Shown here: one piece after another, positions 18,026 through 25,894 of the stretch
Numbering within the stretch: position 1 is the stretch's first letter
Layout: each line of letters starts with the position of its first letter
Source: CBFDBF01 sp050293315
GTDB taxonomy: Bacteria > Pseudomonadota > Gammaproteobacteria > Chromatiales > Chromatiaceae
Assembly (NCBI GenBank): GCA_050293315.1
Contig: JBNKMS010000022.1
Coordinates: forward strand, 62,001 to 126,000
DNA length: 64,000 nt
Reading direction: 5' to 3'
Program-made: the position numbers and the translations under genes
The notes under the pieces: model-generated
What the model saw: the letters and a program-made list of their open reading frames with translations, nothing else
Database searches by the model: none
What the model was told of the DNA's origin: nothing

Positions 18026-18661
18026 CTATGGCCTGTCTCTTCGCTGGTCATCAGATTGTGGCTTGTCTGTCACAAAGGCATCTGCGGCAAGTGCGCTGCG
18101 GAAGGTCTCAAGTTTGTCGTGGAAATCGTCGGCCTCACCATATTCAAGGAAGCGCGCATAGCGTCTATGCGCGTCGAGTATCTTGGCCGCATGCTTGATT
18201 GGGCAGAAGTACTGTTCGGTACAAGAAACGATCTCGGTCGAGTAGGCCAGCAGGCCGACAGCGTACGAACAATACATGCAGTGCGCCTTCTCAATGACAT
18301 TTAGGTAGGCCAGGTGCTGGTGATCCATCACGCAATAGTCTGAGCGCTTCACCCTGTTGATGCCATAGATCGGGAAGCAGGTCCACTGATACAGACTAAC
18401 GCAGATATCGAACAGGAGCATAGGCACGGCCATGCCGTAGATAATTGGAATGGTGATGTAATTCTGCGGACGCACCGTGAGGAACCATCTGAATACCCCA
18501 AGCTTGACGCGCTGGTGTGCCTCCCTGATTGCCTGTTCGAACACTACGTGTTTGCCTTCAAGTTGGTAGCGCAAACGCTCGCCGTGCTCTTTTATCGCTG
18601 CATTCAATTCGGTTTCTAGTGCGGCGATTTGATCCAGGATCTGGTGGATTTTGTTACTCAT
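18026..18661 (-). CDS. Conserved cysteine-rich membrane-associated protein, unknown
   Basis: A 211-aa protein. Residues 1-50 are a helical, probably coiled-coil region (IHQILDQIAALETELNAAIK). About 70-105 form one or two membrane segments (YITIPIIYGMAVPMLLFDIC). The C-terminal half has CMYCSYAVGLLAY, then CTEQYFCPIKHA: a set of four cysteines and His that could hold a metal or haem. I do not know the function. The frame is open further upstream, but GGAGAG stands before the ATG at 18661. It lies between a plus-strand gene and the Slp pair. Confidence 0.65.
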   Translation of the reverse strand: MSNKIHQILDQIAALETELNAAIKEHGERLRYQLEGKHVVFEQAIREAHQRVKLGVFRWFLTVRPQNYITIPIIYGMAVPMLLFDICVSLYQWTCFPIYGINRVKRSDYCVMDHQHLAYLNVIEKAHCMYCSYAVGLLAYSTEIVSCTEQYFCPIKHAAKILDAHRRYARFLEYGEADDFHDKLETFRSALAADAFVTDKPQSDDQRRDRP

Positions 18662-18846
18662 ATAGGCCTCTCCGGTACGGCGAGTGAGATCGCGAATCTG
18701 CGTATTGCAGTATACGCACATTCTGTGGTTGCCCGATAGCGATTGTTCCAGTCAGGACTTATCAGCACCGAGCAGACTCGGGAGTAAGGATCAATAGAGT
18801 CAGACTCGAGTGAATTAAGGGCAACTTAGGGGGTTCTAATCCTCTG

Positions 18847-19383
18847 TTAGAAGCCGATACCAACTCCAACGCCACGGTAGCCACCGCTACCGACGCCGAT
18901 ACCGAAGTTTACCCTGGGATCGCGCTGTGTATGGTAGCTGTTCCGGGGCCACAGCAGTAGCTGTTTGGTCGCCACCAGAGGGAAGCGATAACTGGATTCC
19001 CCCACGCGCCCCGTGCGCAGTCCCTGGAATTTTCCGCTGATGGTAACCAGGCGACCGGGCGCGTACTCCAATGGCTCCAGATACTCCGGCTGTTCGGCCT
19101 GAAACCGTCCCAGAGATGCGTTGTTCAGTATGGGGCGACCTGAGTCATTAAGTGGAAAAGCGAGTACCTCCAGGATCGTCCGGTTTTTAAGGTTTTTGAT
19201 AGCGACGATCTTGCCACCCCAGTTTACGCTGCTACCGACAGCCAGCGCCTGTGGTTGCTGGACCAGCTGCACTGGGGTCGGTGAACCTGATTGAACACTG
19301 TCTTTCTGCACACTACTGCTGCTGCAGGCGGTTAGCAGAAGTAGCAGGCAGCCGAGGAGATAGGGGGGGCAATAATTACGCAT
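18847..19383 (-). CDS. Slp-family outer membrane lipoprotein, Gly-rich tail
   Basis: A 178-aa lipoprotein: signal peptide with lipobox LLTACS (Cys about residue 20), then the Slp core: SVNWGGKIVAIKNLKNRTILEV, FPLNDSGRP, GRFQ, YLEPLEYAPGRLVTISG and the terminal YRFPLVATKQLLLWP. Slp proteins are anchored in the outer membrane inner leaflet; the founding member is induced by starvation, and the precise role is not known. The tail here is glycine-rich (GIGVGSGGYRGVGVGIGF). The start at 19383 is two bases from the stop of the upstream paralogue, so they are one operon. Confidence 0.88.
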   Translation of the reverse strand: MRNYCPPYLLGCLLLLLTACSSSSVQKDSVQSGSPTPVQLVQQPQALAVGSSVNWGGKIVAIKNLKNRTILEVLAFPLNDSGRPILNNASLGRFQAEQPEYLEPLEYAPGRLVTISGKFQGLRTGRVGESSYRFPLVATKQLLLWPRNSYHTQRDPRVNFGIGVGSGGYRGVGVGIGF

Positions 19384-19385
19384 GG

Positions 19386-19934
19386 TTACCACCAGTATGG
19401 ATAGTAGGGGTAGCGATAAGGGGTGTATGGCCACCAGGGGTCATATAGAAAAGGATTGTAACGGTAAGCTGGTACGGTGACCGGCCGCGGTTGTGGCCAT
19501 TTGTGTTGATCTGTTACCTCAACTACCGGATAGGCGTAGCGGTACTCCCCAACCTTGTGGTGCTCGATAGCGGTAAATCGTCCCACTATAGTGATCAACC
19601 TGCCTGCCTGATACTCCTCCGGTTCGAGGAACCCCTGGAAGCGGGCGATAAAACGGCCTTCGGCAGATGCTCCACTCCTTGGTTTTCCCTCTTCACTCAG
19701 TGGCTTGGCCAAGATGCTGATGTCGGTGAACTGCCTCCGGTTCACAACCTGGATGATCTCACCACCCCAGCGCACCCGGCGGCCGCTATAGTTGCCGGCC
19801 CCTGACCGTACGGCAGATATGCTTATATCACCCGGCGGGGGCGCCGTTATTGTCGGCGGCAGCCTGGAGGCGCACCCGCCCAAAAGAGCAACCGATAGCA
19901 GCGCTATAGGGATCCTTCTCATACCCAGTAGCAT
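19386..19934 (-). CDS. Slp-family outer membrane lipoprotein, Tyr/Pro/Trp-rich tail
   Basis: Paralogue of the next gene. Lipobox LLGGCAS (Cys near residue 21) and the same core: RVRWGGEIIQVVNRRQFTDI, KPLSEEGKPR, GRFIARFQGFLEPEEYQAGRLITIVG, YRYAYPVVEVTDQHKWP. After the core it ends in about 28 residues made almost wholly of Tyr, Pro, Trp and Arg, quite unlike the Gly-rich tail of its partner. ATG 19922 is an alternative start. srkA lies 54 bases upstream on the same strand. Confidence 0.88.
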   Translation of the reverse strand: MLLGMRRIPIALLSVALLGGCASRLPPTITAPPPGDISISAVRSGAGNYSGRRVRWGGEIIQVVNRRQFTDISILAKPLSEEGKPRSGASAEGRFIARFQGFLEPEEYQAGRLITIVGRFTAIEHHKVGEYRYAYPVVEVTDQHKWPQPRPVTVPAYRYNPFLYDPWWPYTPYRYPYYPYWW

Positions 19935-19988
19935 AGCATCTTCTATCCCTAAACAGGGCGAAGGGGGACACAATACTGGGTAGGTTTG

Positions 19989-20972
19989 TTAGTACAGCGG
20001 TAGTGGCGGCATATCCAGGACTACCAGCTGCTCCTCCAGGATGGTGATCTGTTCCTGCCAATACTGGTTGCTGCCGAACCAGGGGAAGGCGGCCGGGAAT
20101 GCCGGGTCGTTCCAGCGTTTTGCCAGCCACGCGGCGTAGTGGATGATGCGCAGGGTGCGCAGTGGCTCGATCAGTGCGATCTCACGTGGATCCAGGGTGT
20201 GAAAGGTCTCGTAGCCGGTGCGCAGATGGTCCAGCTGCAGCGCCATCTCATTGCGACTCCCGGAGAGCAGCAGCCAGATGTCCTGGATCGCGGGGCCGCT
20301 GCGGCAGTCATCCATATCGACGAAATGTGGTCCACTGTCAGTCCAGAGGATATTACCGGGGTGGCAGTCACCGTGGAGGCGGATCCAGCGACACTTGGAG
20401 GCCTGCTCAAAGGCCAGGTCGATTCTCTGTTGCAGCTCCTCGGTTAGTTGTCTGTAGCGGTGTTCCAGCTCCAGCGGTATCTCTCCGTGCTCCAGTAGGT
20501 AGGCGGCAGATGCAGCCCCCATCTGCTGTGGGTCGATAGAGGGGCGGTGCTGGAACGGTTTGGCGCTTTCCAGTTGGTGGATGCGGCCGAGAAAACGGCC
20601 GACCCACTCCAGGTTGTCGGGGTCGTCCAGGTTGGGCCAGCGCCCACCCTGACGCGGAAACAGGCTGAAGCGAAAATCATCGAAGCGGTGTAGTGTATTA
20701 CCGTTACCATCTTTGATCGGGGCTACCACCGGGATCTCAGCCTCCGCCAGGGCGAGACTGAAGCGGTGCTCCTCCAGGATGGACTCATCACTCCAGCGGT
20801 CGGGGCGGTAGAACTTTGCTACCAGCGGTAGTGCCTCATCCAGGCCTATCTGATAGACCCTGTTCTCGTAGCTGTTGAGGGAGATGAGGGTGCCGTCGGT
20901 ACGGAAGCCGATCGATTCGATGGCATCAAAGATGGTCTCAGGGGTGAGTCCCTGGTAGGGAGTCTCAGACAT
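19989..20972 (-). CDS. srkA: Stress response kinase A (YihE/SrkA family)
   Basis: A 327-aa Ser/Thr-type kinase of the aminoglycoside-phosphotransferase-like fold. The N-lobe has SYENRVYQIG and the Lys strand LVAKFYRPDRW; the catalytic loop is HGDCHPGNILW (about residues 197-207) and the metal site is VDMDDCRSGP. In Escherichia coli SrkA protects against oxidative and other stress-triggered death. It lies 5 bases downstream of purC, likely co-transcribed. Confidence 0.92.
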   Translation of the reverse strand: MSETPYQGLTPETIFDAIESIGFRTDGTLISLNSYENRVYQIGLDEALPLVAKFYRPDRWSDESILEEHRFSLALAEAEIPVVAPIKDGNGNTLHRFDDFRFSLFPRQGGRWPNLDDPDNLEWVGRFLGRIHQLESAKPFQHRPSIDPQQMGAASAAYLLEHGEIPLELEHRYRQLTEELQQRIDLAFEQASKCRWIRLHGDCHPGNILWTDSGPHFVDMDDCRSGPAIQDIWLLLSGSRNEMALQLDHLRTGYETFHTLDPREIALIEPLRTLRIIHYAAWLAKRWNDPAFPAAFPWFGSNQYWQEQITILEEQLVVLDMPPLPLY

Positions 20973-20977
20973 CTCAG

Positions 20978-21871
20978 TTAACTACCGGTAAGACGTCTCT
21001 CTGCTTCGCGATATTTCTCTGCAGTGCGGGTGATCACCTCAGGCGGCAGCTCCGGGCCGGGCGCCTTTTTATCCCAATCCAGGGTCTCCAGATAGTCCCG
21101 CACGAACTGTTTGTCGAAACTGGGAGGACTGCTGCCAGGCTGGTACTGGTCAGCCGGCCAGAAGCGGGAGGAGTCCGGGGTCAGCACTTCATCTATCAGG
21201 TAGAGTGTGCCCCTCTCATCCAGGCCGAACTCAAACTTGGTATCGGCGATTATGATGCCCTTGGTCAAGGCGTAGGCGGCGCATTCGCTGTATATCTGCA
21301 GGCTCGCATCCCGTACCTGTGTGGCCAGCTCTTCTCCAATGAGATCTACGGTCTGGTCGAAACTGATGTTCTCGTCATGGTCGCCGACCCCGGCCTTGGT
21401 GGATGGGGTGTAGATAGGTTCAGGTAGCTTGTCTGCCTGGCGCAGTCCTGCGGGGAGGGAGATACCGCAGATACCACCGCTCTGTTGGTAATCCTTCCAG
21501 CCCGAGCCTATCAGGTAGCCGCGCACAATCGCCTCCAGCGGCAGGGGCTTCAGTTTGCGTACCACTATGGCGCGATCTCCCAGGGTGCGGCGCTGCTGCT
21601 CATCCGGCACCACCTCGGCCAGCGGCTTGGCGGCAAGGTGGTTGGGTACGATGCCAGAGGTGCGACCAAACCAGAAGTTAGCGACCCGGGTAAGTACTTC
21701 GCCCTTGCCGGGGATCGGCTGCGGCAGTACCACATCAAAGGCGGAGAGACGGTCACTCGCGACAATTAGCAGATGGTCGTCATCCGCCTCATAGATATCA
21801 CGCACCTTACCCCGGTGCAGCAGTTTCAGGCCGGGCAGGTCGGATTGGTGGAGCGCATCAGATGGGGTCAT
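20978..21871 (-). CDS. purC: Phosphoribosylaminoimidazole-succinocarboxamide synthase
   Basis: SAICAR synthetase: joins aspartate to CAIR with ATP in purine synthesis. Seen: RGKVRDIYE (residues 20-28), SDRLSAFDVVLP, the substrate region PLEAIVRGYLIGSGWKDYQ, DTKFEFGLDE and LTPDSSRFWP. The 297-aa length matches the longer form found in many proteobacteria and yeast-like PurC. It precedes srkA by 5 bases; bacteriohemerythrin lies 27 bases upstream on the same strand. Confidence 0.96.
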   Translation of the reverse strand: MTPSDALHQSDLPGLKLLHRGKVRDIYEADDDHLLIVASDRLSAFDVVLPQPIPGKGEVLTRVANFWFGRTSGIVPNHLAAKPLAEVVPDEQQRRTLGDRAIVVRKLKPLPLEAIVRGYLIGSGWKDYQQSGGICGISLPAGLRQADKLPEPIYTPSTKAGVGDHDENISFDQTVDLIGEELATQVRDASLQIYSECAAYALTKGIIIADTKFEFGLDERGTLYLIDEVLTPDSSRFWPADQYQPGSSPPSFDKQFVRDYLETLDWDKKAPGPELPPEVITRTAEKYREAERRLTGS

Positions 21872-21898
21872 GGTATTGGTCGCTGCCCTGCGGGCCGT

Positions 21899-22360
21899 TT
21901 ACTTCTTGCTGCTACCGATCTTTTGGCGCATGCGGGATAACCAACCACCTCCGGACGGTTGCCGTTTGAGGTTGGCGCGTAGCGCCGGGCCGTAGTCACC
22001 ATCTTCGTTGCGGATGTGGTTGATCAGCCACTTCTGCAGGGTGTTAAGGAGCTCATCTACAATATCCTCTCCCGCCTCATAGCGTTTGATGTAATCGCCT
22101 ACACGCTTGATAAATAGGGCATGGACCTTCTGGTGGGCTGATAGGAATGGATAGTTGGCCTGTTCCATCATGCTCTCTTCGAAGGAGAAGTGGGAGACCG
22201 TGTACTCCACTAGATCATCGATTATCTCGCCGGCCTTCTCTGCGTTCTTGGCGCGCTGAGCATCGTACAACTCGTTGATGTACTTTACGATGCGTTTGTG
22301 CTGCTCATCGATGAGTTCTACCCCGACATCGAGGTCGGATGACCATTTTAGGTGGCCCAT
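21899..22360 (-). CDS. Bacteriohemerythrin
   Basis: A 153-aa single-domain hemerythrin that binds O2 at a non-haem di-iron site. The ligands are visible: His in DEQHKRI, HFSFEESMM (His and Glu), HQKVH and HIRNED. The start is set at the ATG 22360 preceded by GGGAGA; a TTG 15 bases upstream is less likely. After the domain comes a basic tail (LKRQPSGGGWLSRMRQKIGSSKK). Oxygen storage, delivery or sensing in a microaerophile is likely. Confidence 0.92.
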   Translation of the reverse strand: MGHLKWSSDLDVGVELIDEQHKRIVKYINELYDAQRAKNAEKAGEIIDDLVEYTVSHFSFEESMMEQANYPFLSAHQKVHALFIKRVGDYIKRYEAGEDIVDELLNTLQKWLINHIRNEDGDYGPALRANLKRQPSGGGWLSRMRQKIGSSKK

Positions 22361-22443
22361 ACCTATGTCTCCCAATTACCAATTAGCCCAAGCCCCATAA
22401 GGGTAAGGCAAGGAAGGCCTGTTTTCAAGGAGCTATGCTTGTC

Positions 22444-22665
22444 TCAGAGACCAACCAGCTCGGCACTCAGGCCCTGAAATTTAGGGATATCAACCAGATC
22501 ACGTGAGTTGACCTGTTTGGGGTTGTACTCAATGACCGCCAGGTGGGGCCGCTCTGGGTTGAAACGTACAGAGACAACCCCCTCTCGTTGGCGCAGGGCC
22601 TGTTCCAATTTTTCCCTACCAGCCTCGTCCAGCTCTTGGTCGATATGAAGGGTGACGTCAGCCAT
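22444..22665 (-). CDS. Small HMA-like ferredoxin-fold protein without the CxxC motif
   Basis: Seventy-three residues in a beta-alpha-beta-beta-alpha-beta order (ADVTLHID, LDEAGREKLEQALRQREG, VVSVRFNP, LAVIEYNP, SRDLVDIPKFQG, AELVGL), which is the heavy-metal-associated domain layout, but with no cysteine at the metal loop. So it is not a standard copper chaperone. The ATG at 22665 is preferred to the GTG at 22677. It lies 27 bases after argF on the same strand. Confidence 0.6.
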   Translation of the reverse strand: MADVTLHIDQELDEAGREKLEQALRQREGVVSVRFNPERPHLAVIEYNPKQVNSRDLVDIPKFQGLSAELVGL

Positions 22666-22692
22666 ATCAATATCCACAGTAGTTTCCCCTAC

Positions 22693-23610
22693 TTAAGTTA
22701 GAAGCTTTTCTAATAGTGCTTTCTGAGAGTGTAGCCTATTTTCTGCCTCTTCCCATACAACTGCGTCCGCCCTATCGATGACCGCAGCAGCTACCTCTTC
22801 ACCACGATGGGCAGGCAGGCAGTGCATGAAAAGCGCATCACTATTGGCCTCTGCCATGAGTTGCTCATTTACCTGGTAACCGGCAAATGCCTGCTGTCGC
22901 TTCGACTGCTCCTCCTCCTGACCCATGCTGGCCCACACATCCGTGACCACCAGATCGACCCCGGCGGCCGCCTCCATTGGGTCTTGTATTAACTGGCAAC
23001 TGTCTCCGGCCACCTCCAGGATGGCGTTGTCTGGGGCGTAACCTTCAGGCGTGGCTATGCGCAGCTCGAACCCAAATTGGTGGGCGGCATTAATATAGGA
23101 GTGGCACATGTTGTTGCCATCTCCGATCCATGCCACCTTGCGACCGGCTATATCTCCCCGCTGCTCAAAGTAGGTCTGCATATCTGCGAGCAGCTGACAG
23201 GGGTGGAGCAGGTCGGTAAGCGCGTTGATGACCGGGACACTGGAGTTCGCAGCGAACAGCTCCAGTGTATCGTGCTTGTAGGTACGGATGATTATGCAGT
23301 CAACCATGCTGGAGATGACGCGGGCACTATCTTCGATCGGCTCTCCACGTCCCAGTTGAGTATCATCCGGCGAGAGAAAGATGGCGTGGCCACCGAGCTG
23401 TACCATGCCGGCCTCAAACGAGACCCTGGTGCGGGTGGATGATTTCTCAAAGAGCATCCCCAGGGTGCGATTTTTTAGTGGCTCAAAGATCTTTCCAGAC
23501 CGCTGTATCGTCTTCAACTCAATGGCGCGGCTGATCAGATCGCGCAACTCCGCTCCACTGAAATCCAGCAGAGAAAGAAAGTGACGCGGTTGTGGGTTTA
23601 GCTTAGCCAT
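22693..23610 (-). CDS. argF: Ornithine carbamoyltransferase
   Basis: Makes citrulline from ornithine and carbamoyl phosphate in arginine synthesis. The carbamoyl-phosphate site SSTRTR (about residues 56-61), HPCQ (about 136-139) and the ornithine-site HCLPAHRG (about 262-269) are all present. 305 aa, normal length. Its start overlaps the argD stop by 8 bases, so translation is probably coupled. Confidence 0.96.
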   Translation of the reverse strand: MAKLNPQPRHFLSLLDFSGAELRDLISRAIELKTIQRSGKIFEPLKNRTLGMLFEKSSTRTRVSFEAGMVQLGGHAIFLSPDDTQLGRGEPIEDSARVISSMVDCIIIRTYKHDTLELFAANSSVPVINALTDLLHPCQLLADMQTYFEQRGDIAGRKVAWIGDGNNMCHSYINAAHQFGFELRIATPEGYAPDNAILEVAGDSCQLIQDPMEAAAGVDLVVTDVWASMGQEEEQSKRQQAFAGYQVNEQLMAEANSDALFMHCLPAHRGEEVAAAVIDRADAVVWEEAENRLHSQKALLEKLLT

Positions 23611-24796
23611 CGGCTTGCTCTTCCTGGGCGCAAAAATCTTTGACTAGTTGGGATACCTTGGTAACCAACTCATCGGCCTCACTGTCACTCATAATAAGCG
23701 GTGGTAGCAGCCGGATTACCCGCTCTGCAGCCACGTTGATCAGCACTCCCTGTTCCAGGGCAGCGGTTACCAGGCTGCTGCAGTCACGATCCAGCTCGAT
23801 CCCCAGCAGCAGTCCGCGGCCACGGATCTCCTCTACTCCGGCCACTCCCTCCAGCCTGTCGGCAAAATCGGCCAGTAACCGGTTTCCCAGCTCCTCGGCC
23901 CGCTGTGGCAGAGACTCCTGTTCCAGGATATCTATAACCGCCAGTGCCGCGGCACAGGCGAGGTGGTTGCCGCCAAAGGTGGAGCCGTGGTTGCCGGGGG
24001 CGAACAGCTCCGCTGCCTTGCCGCGTGCCAGACACGCACCGATGGGGACCCCATTACCCAGCCCCTTGGCCAAGGTCATGACATCCGGCACGATGCCGCT
24101 ATACTGGTGGGCAAACATCCTGCCGCTACGTCCCATACCACTCTGGACCTCATCCAGCATCAGCAGCCACCCATGTTCATCACAGATAGCGCGCAGCTGC
24201 TGCAGGTAGTCGTCATCTGGTAGGTTAATCCCCGACTCACCCTGTATCGGTTCCACCAGTACGGCGACTATATTAGGACTGCTCTTGGCTATTGCATGCA
24301 GGCTCTCTATATCGTTGAAAGGGACCCTGGCGAACCCCTGAACCAGCGGTTCAAATCCTGCCTGTACCTTGCGGCTGCCGGTGGCGGAGAGCGTGGCGAG
24401 GGTGCGCCCATGAAAGCTCTGCTCCATCACCACAATCGTTGGCTCATTCACCCCCTTCTTGTGGCCATGCAGACGGGCAAGCTTTATTGCGGCCTCGTTG
24501 GCCTCGGCCCCGGAGTTGGCAAAAAAGGCCCGGTCCATACCGGCCAGGGCAGTTAATTTTTTGGCCAGTTTGTCTTGAGGGGCGATCCCATATAGATTAG
24601 AGGTATGCAGCAGTTTCTTGGACTGTGCGCATATCGCCTCACTGACAGCTGGATGGGCATGGCCAAGGCCACACACGGCTATACCTGAGAGTGCGTCCAG
24701 ATAGCGCTTGCCCTCGCTGTCCCACAGCCAGGCGCCTTCCCCCCGCTCGAACTGAACCGGAAGCCGCTTGTAAGTAGACATTAGAGAGTCCGCCAT
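23603..24796 (-). CDS. argD: Acetylornithine aminotransferase
   Basis: PLP-dependent class III transaminase that converts N-acetylglutamate semialdehyde to N-acetylornithine; may also serve in the lysine pathway. 397 aa. Motifs: GKRYLDALSGIAVCGLGHAHP near the start, FFANSGAEANEAAIKLAR, SFHGRTLATL, LMLDEVQSGMGRSG and the PLP lysine in TLAKGLGNGVPIGA. The ATG at 24796 has AGGA at good spacing; MSTYKRLP at 24781 is an alternative. First gene of argD-argF. Confidence 0.95.
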   Translation of the reverse strand: MADSLMSTYKRLPVQFERGEGAWLWDSEGKRYLDALSGIAVCGLGHAHPAVSEAICAQSKKLLHTSNLYGIAPQDKLAKKLTALAGMDRAFFANSGAEANEAAIKLARLHGHKKGVNEPTIVVMEQSFHGRTLATLSATGSRKVQAGFEPLVQGFARVPFNDIESLHAIAKSSPNIVAVLVEPIQGESGINLPDDDYLQQLRAICDEHGWLLMLDEVQSGMGRSGRMFAHQYSGIVPDVMTLAKGLGNGVPIGACLARGKAAELFAPGNHGSTFGGNHLACAAALAVIDILEQESLPQRAEELGNRLLADFADRLEGVAGVEEIRGRGLLLGIELDRDCSSLVTAALEQGVLINVAAERVIRLLPPLIMSDSEADELVTKVSQLVKDFCAQEEQADG

Positions 24797-24898
24797 TTTT
24801 GATCCTGCAAATAAACACCGATGCCAAAAAACAGAAGGCGGCCCATGCACCTGCCCGGACCACCCAAAATACCCGTATAAACTACGGGAAAACCTATG

Positions 24899-24927
24899 AT
24901 TCTATTGATCTATAAAAAAATAAGCAA
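24899..24927 (-). promoter_or_regulatory. Likely sigma-70 promoter of argD-argF
   Basis: On the minus strand: TTGCTT, 17 bases, TAGAAT, about 100 bases before the argD ATG. The spacer is a run of A/T. No clear ARG-box was found nearby. Confidence 0.5.
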
Positions 24928-25028
24928 TAGATAGATGTTGTCATGTATATCATCTACCGTGACAGTCATGCTGGATGCATTGGATCTTTACCGTCGCAGT
25001 TAATCTGTTGTCAGTGGGCTTATGGCGC

Positions 25029-25057
25029 TTGCGATCAGGTGGTGGCAGCAGTAAGGT
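25029..25057 (+). promoter_or_regulatory. Likely promoter of rnpB
   Basis: TTGCGA, 17 bases, TAAGGT. It would start transcription at about 25064, which is where the RNase P RNA fold begins. Confidence 0.55.
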
Positions 25058-25064
25058 GTTCGCC

Positions 25065-25424
25065 GGGAGCCGGCTGAATGGTCGCTCCTCCTTTTTGGAG
25101 GGGAGGAAAGTCCGGGCTCTACAGGACAGGGTGCCAGGTAACTCCTGGGAGGCGCGAGCCTACGGAAAGTGCCGCAGAAAATATACCGCCTAAGCCCCTC
25201 GGGGCCGGTAAGGGTGAAATGGTGCGGTAAGAGCGCACCGCGCCACTGGTAACAGTGGTGGCAGGGTAAACCCCACCCGGAGCAAGACCAAATAGGGGGA
25301 CATGCGGCGTTAGCCGCAACGTGTGGTCCGCACGGTCCCCGGGTAGGTCGCTTGAGGTATACGGTGACGTATATCCCAGATGAATGGCCATTCTCGACAG
25401 AACCCGGCTTATAGGCCGGCTCCC
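25065..25424 (+). ncRNA. rnpB: RNase P RNA, bacterial class A
   Basis: Catalytic RNA that removes 5' leaders from tRNA precursors. Ends pair: GGGAGCCGGC (25065-25074) with GCCGGCTCCC (25415-25424). The universal 5' segment GAGGAAAGTCCGGGCTC lies at 25103-25119 and its partner ACAGAACCCGGCTTA at 25397-25411, forming helix P4. The internal AGGGTGAAA and GGTAAGAGCGCACC motifs (about 25211-25241) mark the specificity domain. About 360 bases, the normal size. rnpB just before the mraZ cluster is a common gammaproteobacterial order, but here a repeat-bounded island separates them. Confidence 0.96.
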
Positions 25425-25440
25425 ACCATATTTAGCGCGT

Positions 25441-25471
25441 TCCCACGCTGTGGCGTGGGATACAAATTGTA
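25441..25471. repeat. Perfect hairpin and palindrome after rnpB
   Basis: TCCCACGC and GCGTGGGA pair across TGTG, followed directly by the palindrome TACAAATTGTA. There is no T-run, so it is more likely a dispersed repeat than an intrinsic terminator, although it may help end or process the rnpB transcript. Confidence 0.5.
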
Positions 25472-25487
25472 TCCCAGCCCACTAGGA

Positions 25488-25812
25488 TGTAGGGCGCAAT
25501 AACCAACGGGCATTGCGCCGTATGGTTATGATGTCATTTTCATATCCGGTAATTAGTTTCGCAGCCTATTTAGACTGAAGCCTTTTTCTTGCCTTTGCCT
25601 CAGGCTGCAAGTCCCTTTCTTTTATGCGCGTAAAAGAAAGGGACGAAAGAAAACCGCGCTCCACGACTTGCCGCTTCGCGATCCCCTCCGTTCCTCACCG
25701 CCCCAGGGGCTCCATCGACGGGCAATCCCTTGCCCGCGATGGAGGCGCCGCGTCCATGCGGCGCCCCTACGGGCCTGATCCTGTTGCGGTTCCGGTACTC
25801 GGCTGCGTCGAA
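25488..25812 (-). repeat. Composite intergenic repeat, left (inverted) arm of the rnpB-mraZ island
   Basis: Reads as the reverse complement of parts of 28680-29105. Modules from left: a GCGCAAT palindrome (25488-25533), TTTCGCAGCCTA (25557-25568), a perfect 14-bp-stem hairpin GTCCCTTTCTTTTA (25611-25644), and a block at 25704-25774 identical over 71 bases to the reverse complement of 28719-28789. Similarity runs on to GCTGCGTCGAA near 25812. Noncoding as far as I can see. Confidence 0.85.
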
Positions 25813-25894
25813 GGAGGTTTAGGGACGATCGTATATAGAAAGTAGGTTGTAAAATAAATGCCGCACCTTCTACTCTTTTCCCTACGCGTCATAT

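Noticed and set aside
25029..25193. A 72-residue frame over the 5' part of rnpB
   Set aside because: The region is the RNase P RNA; the frame is incidental.
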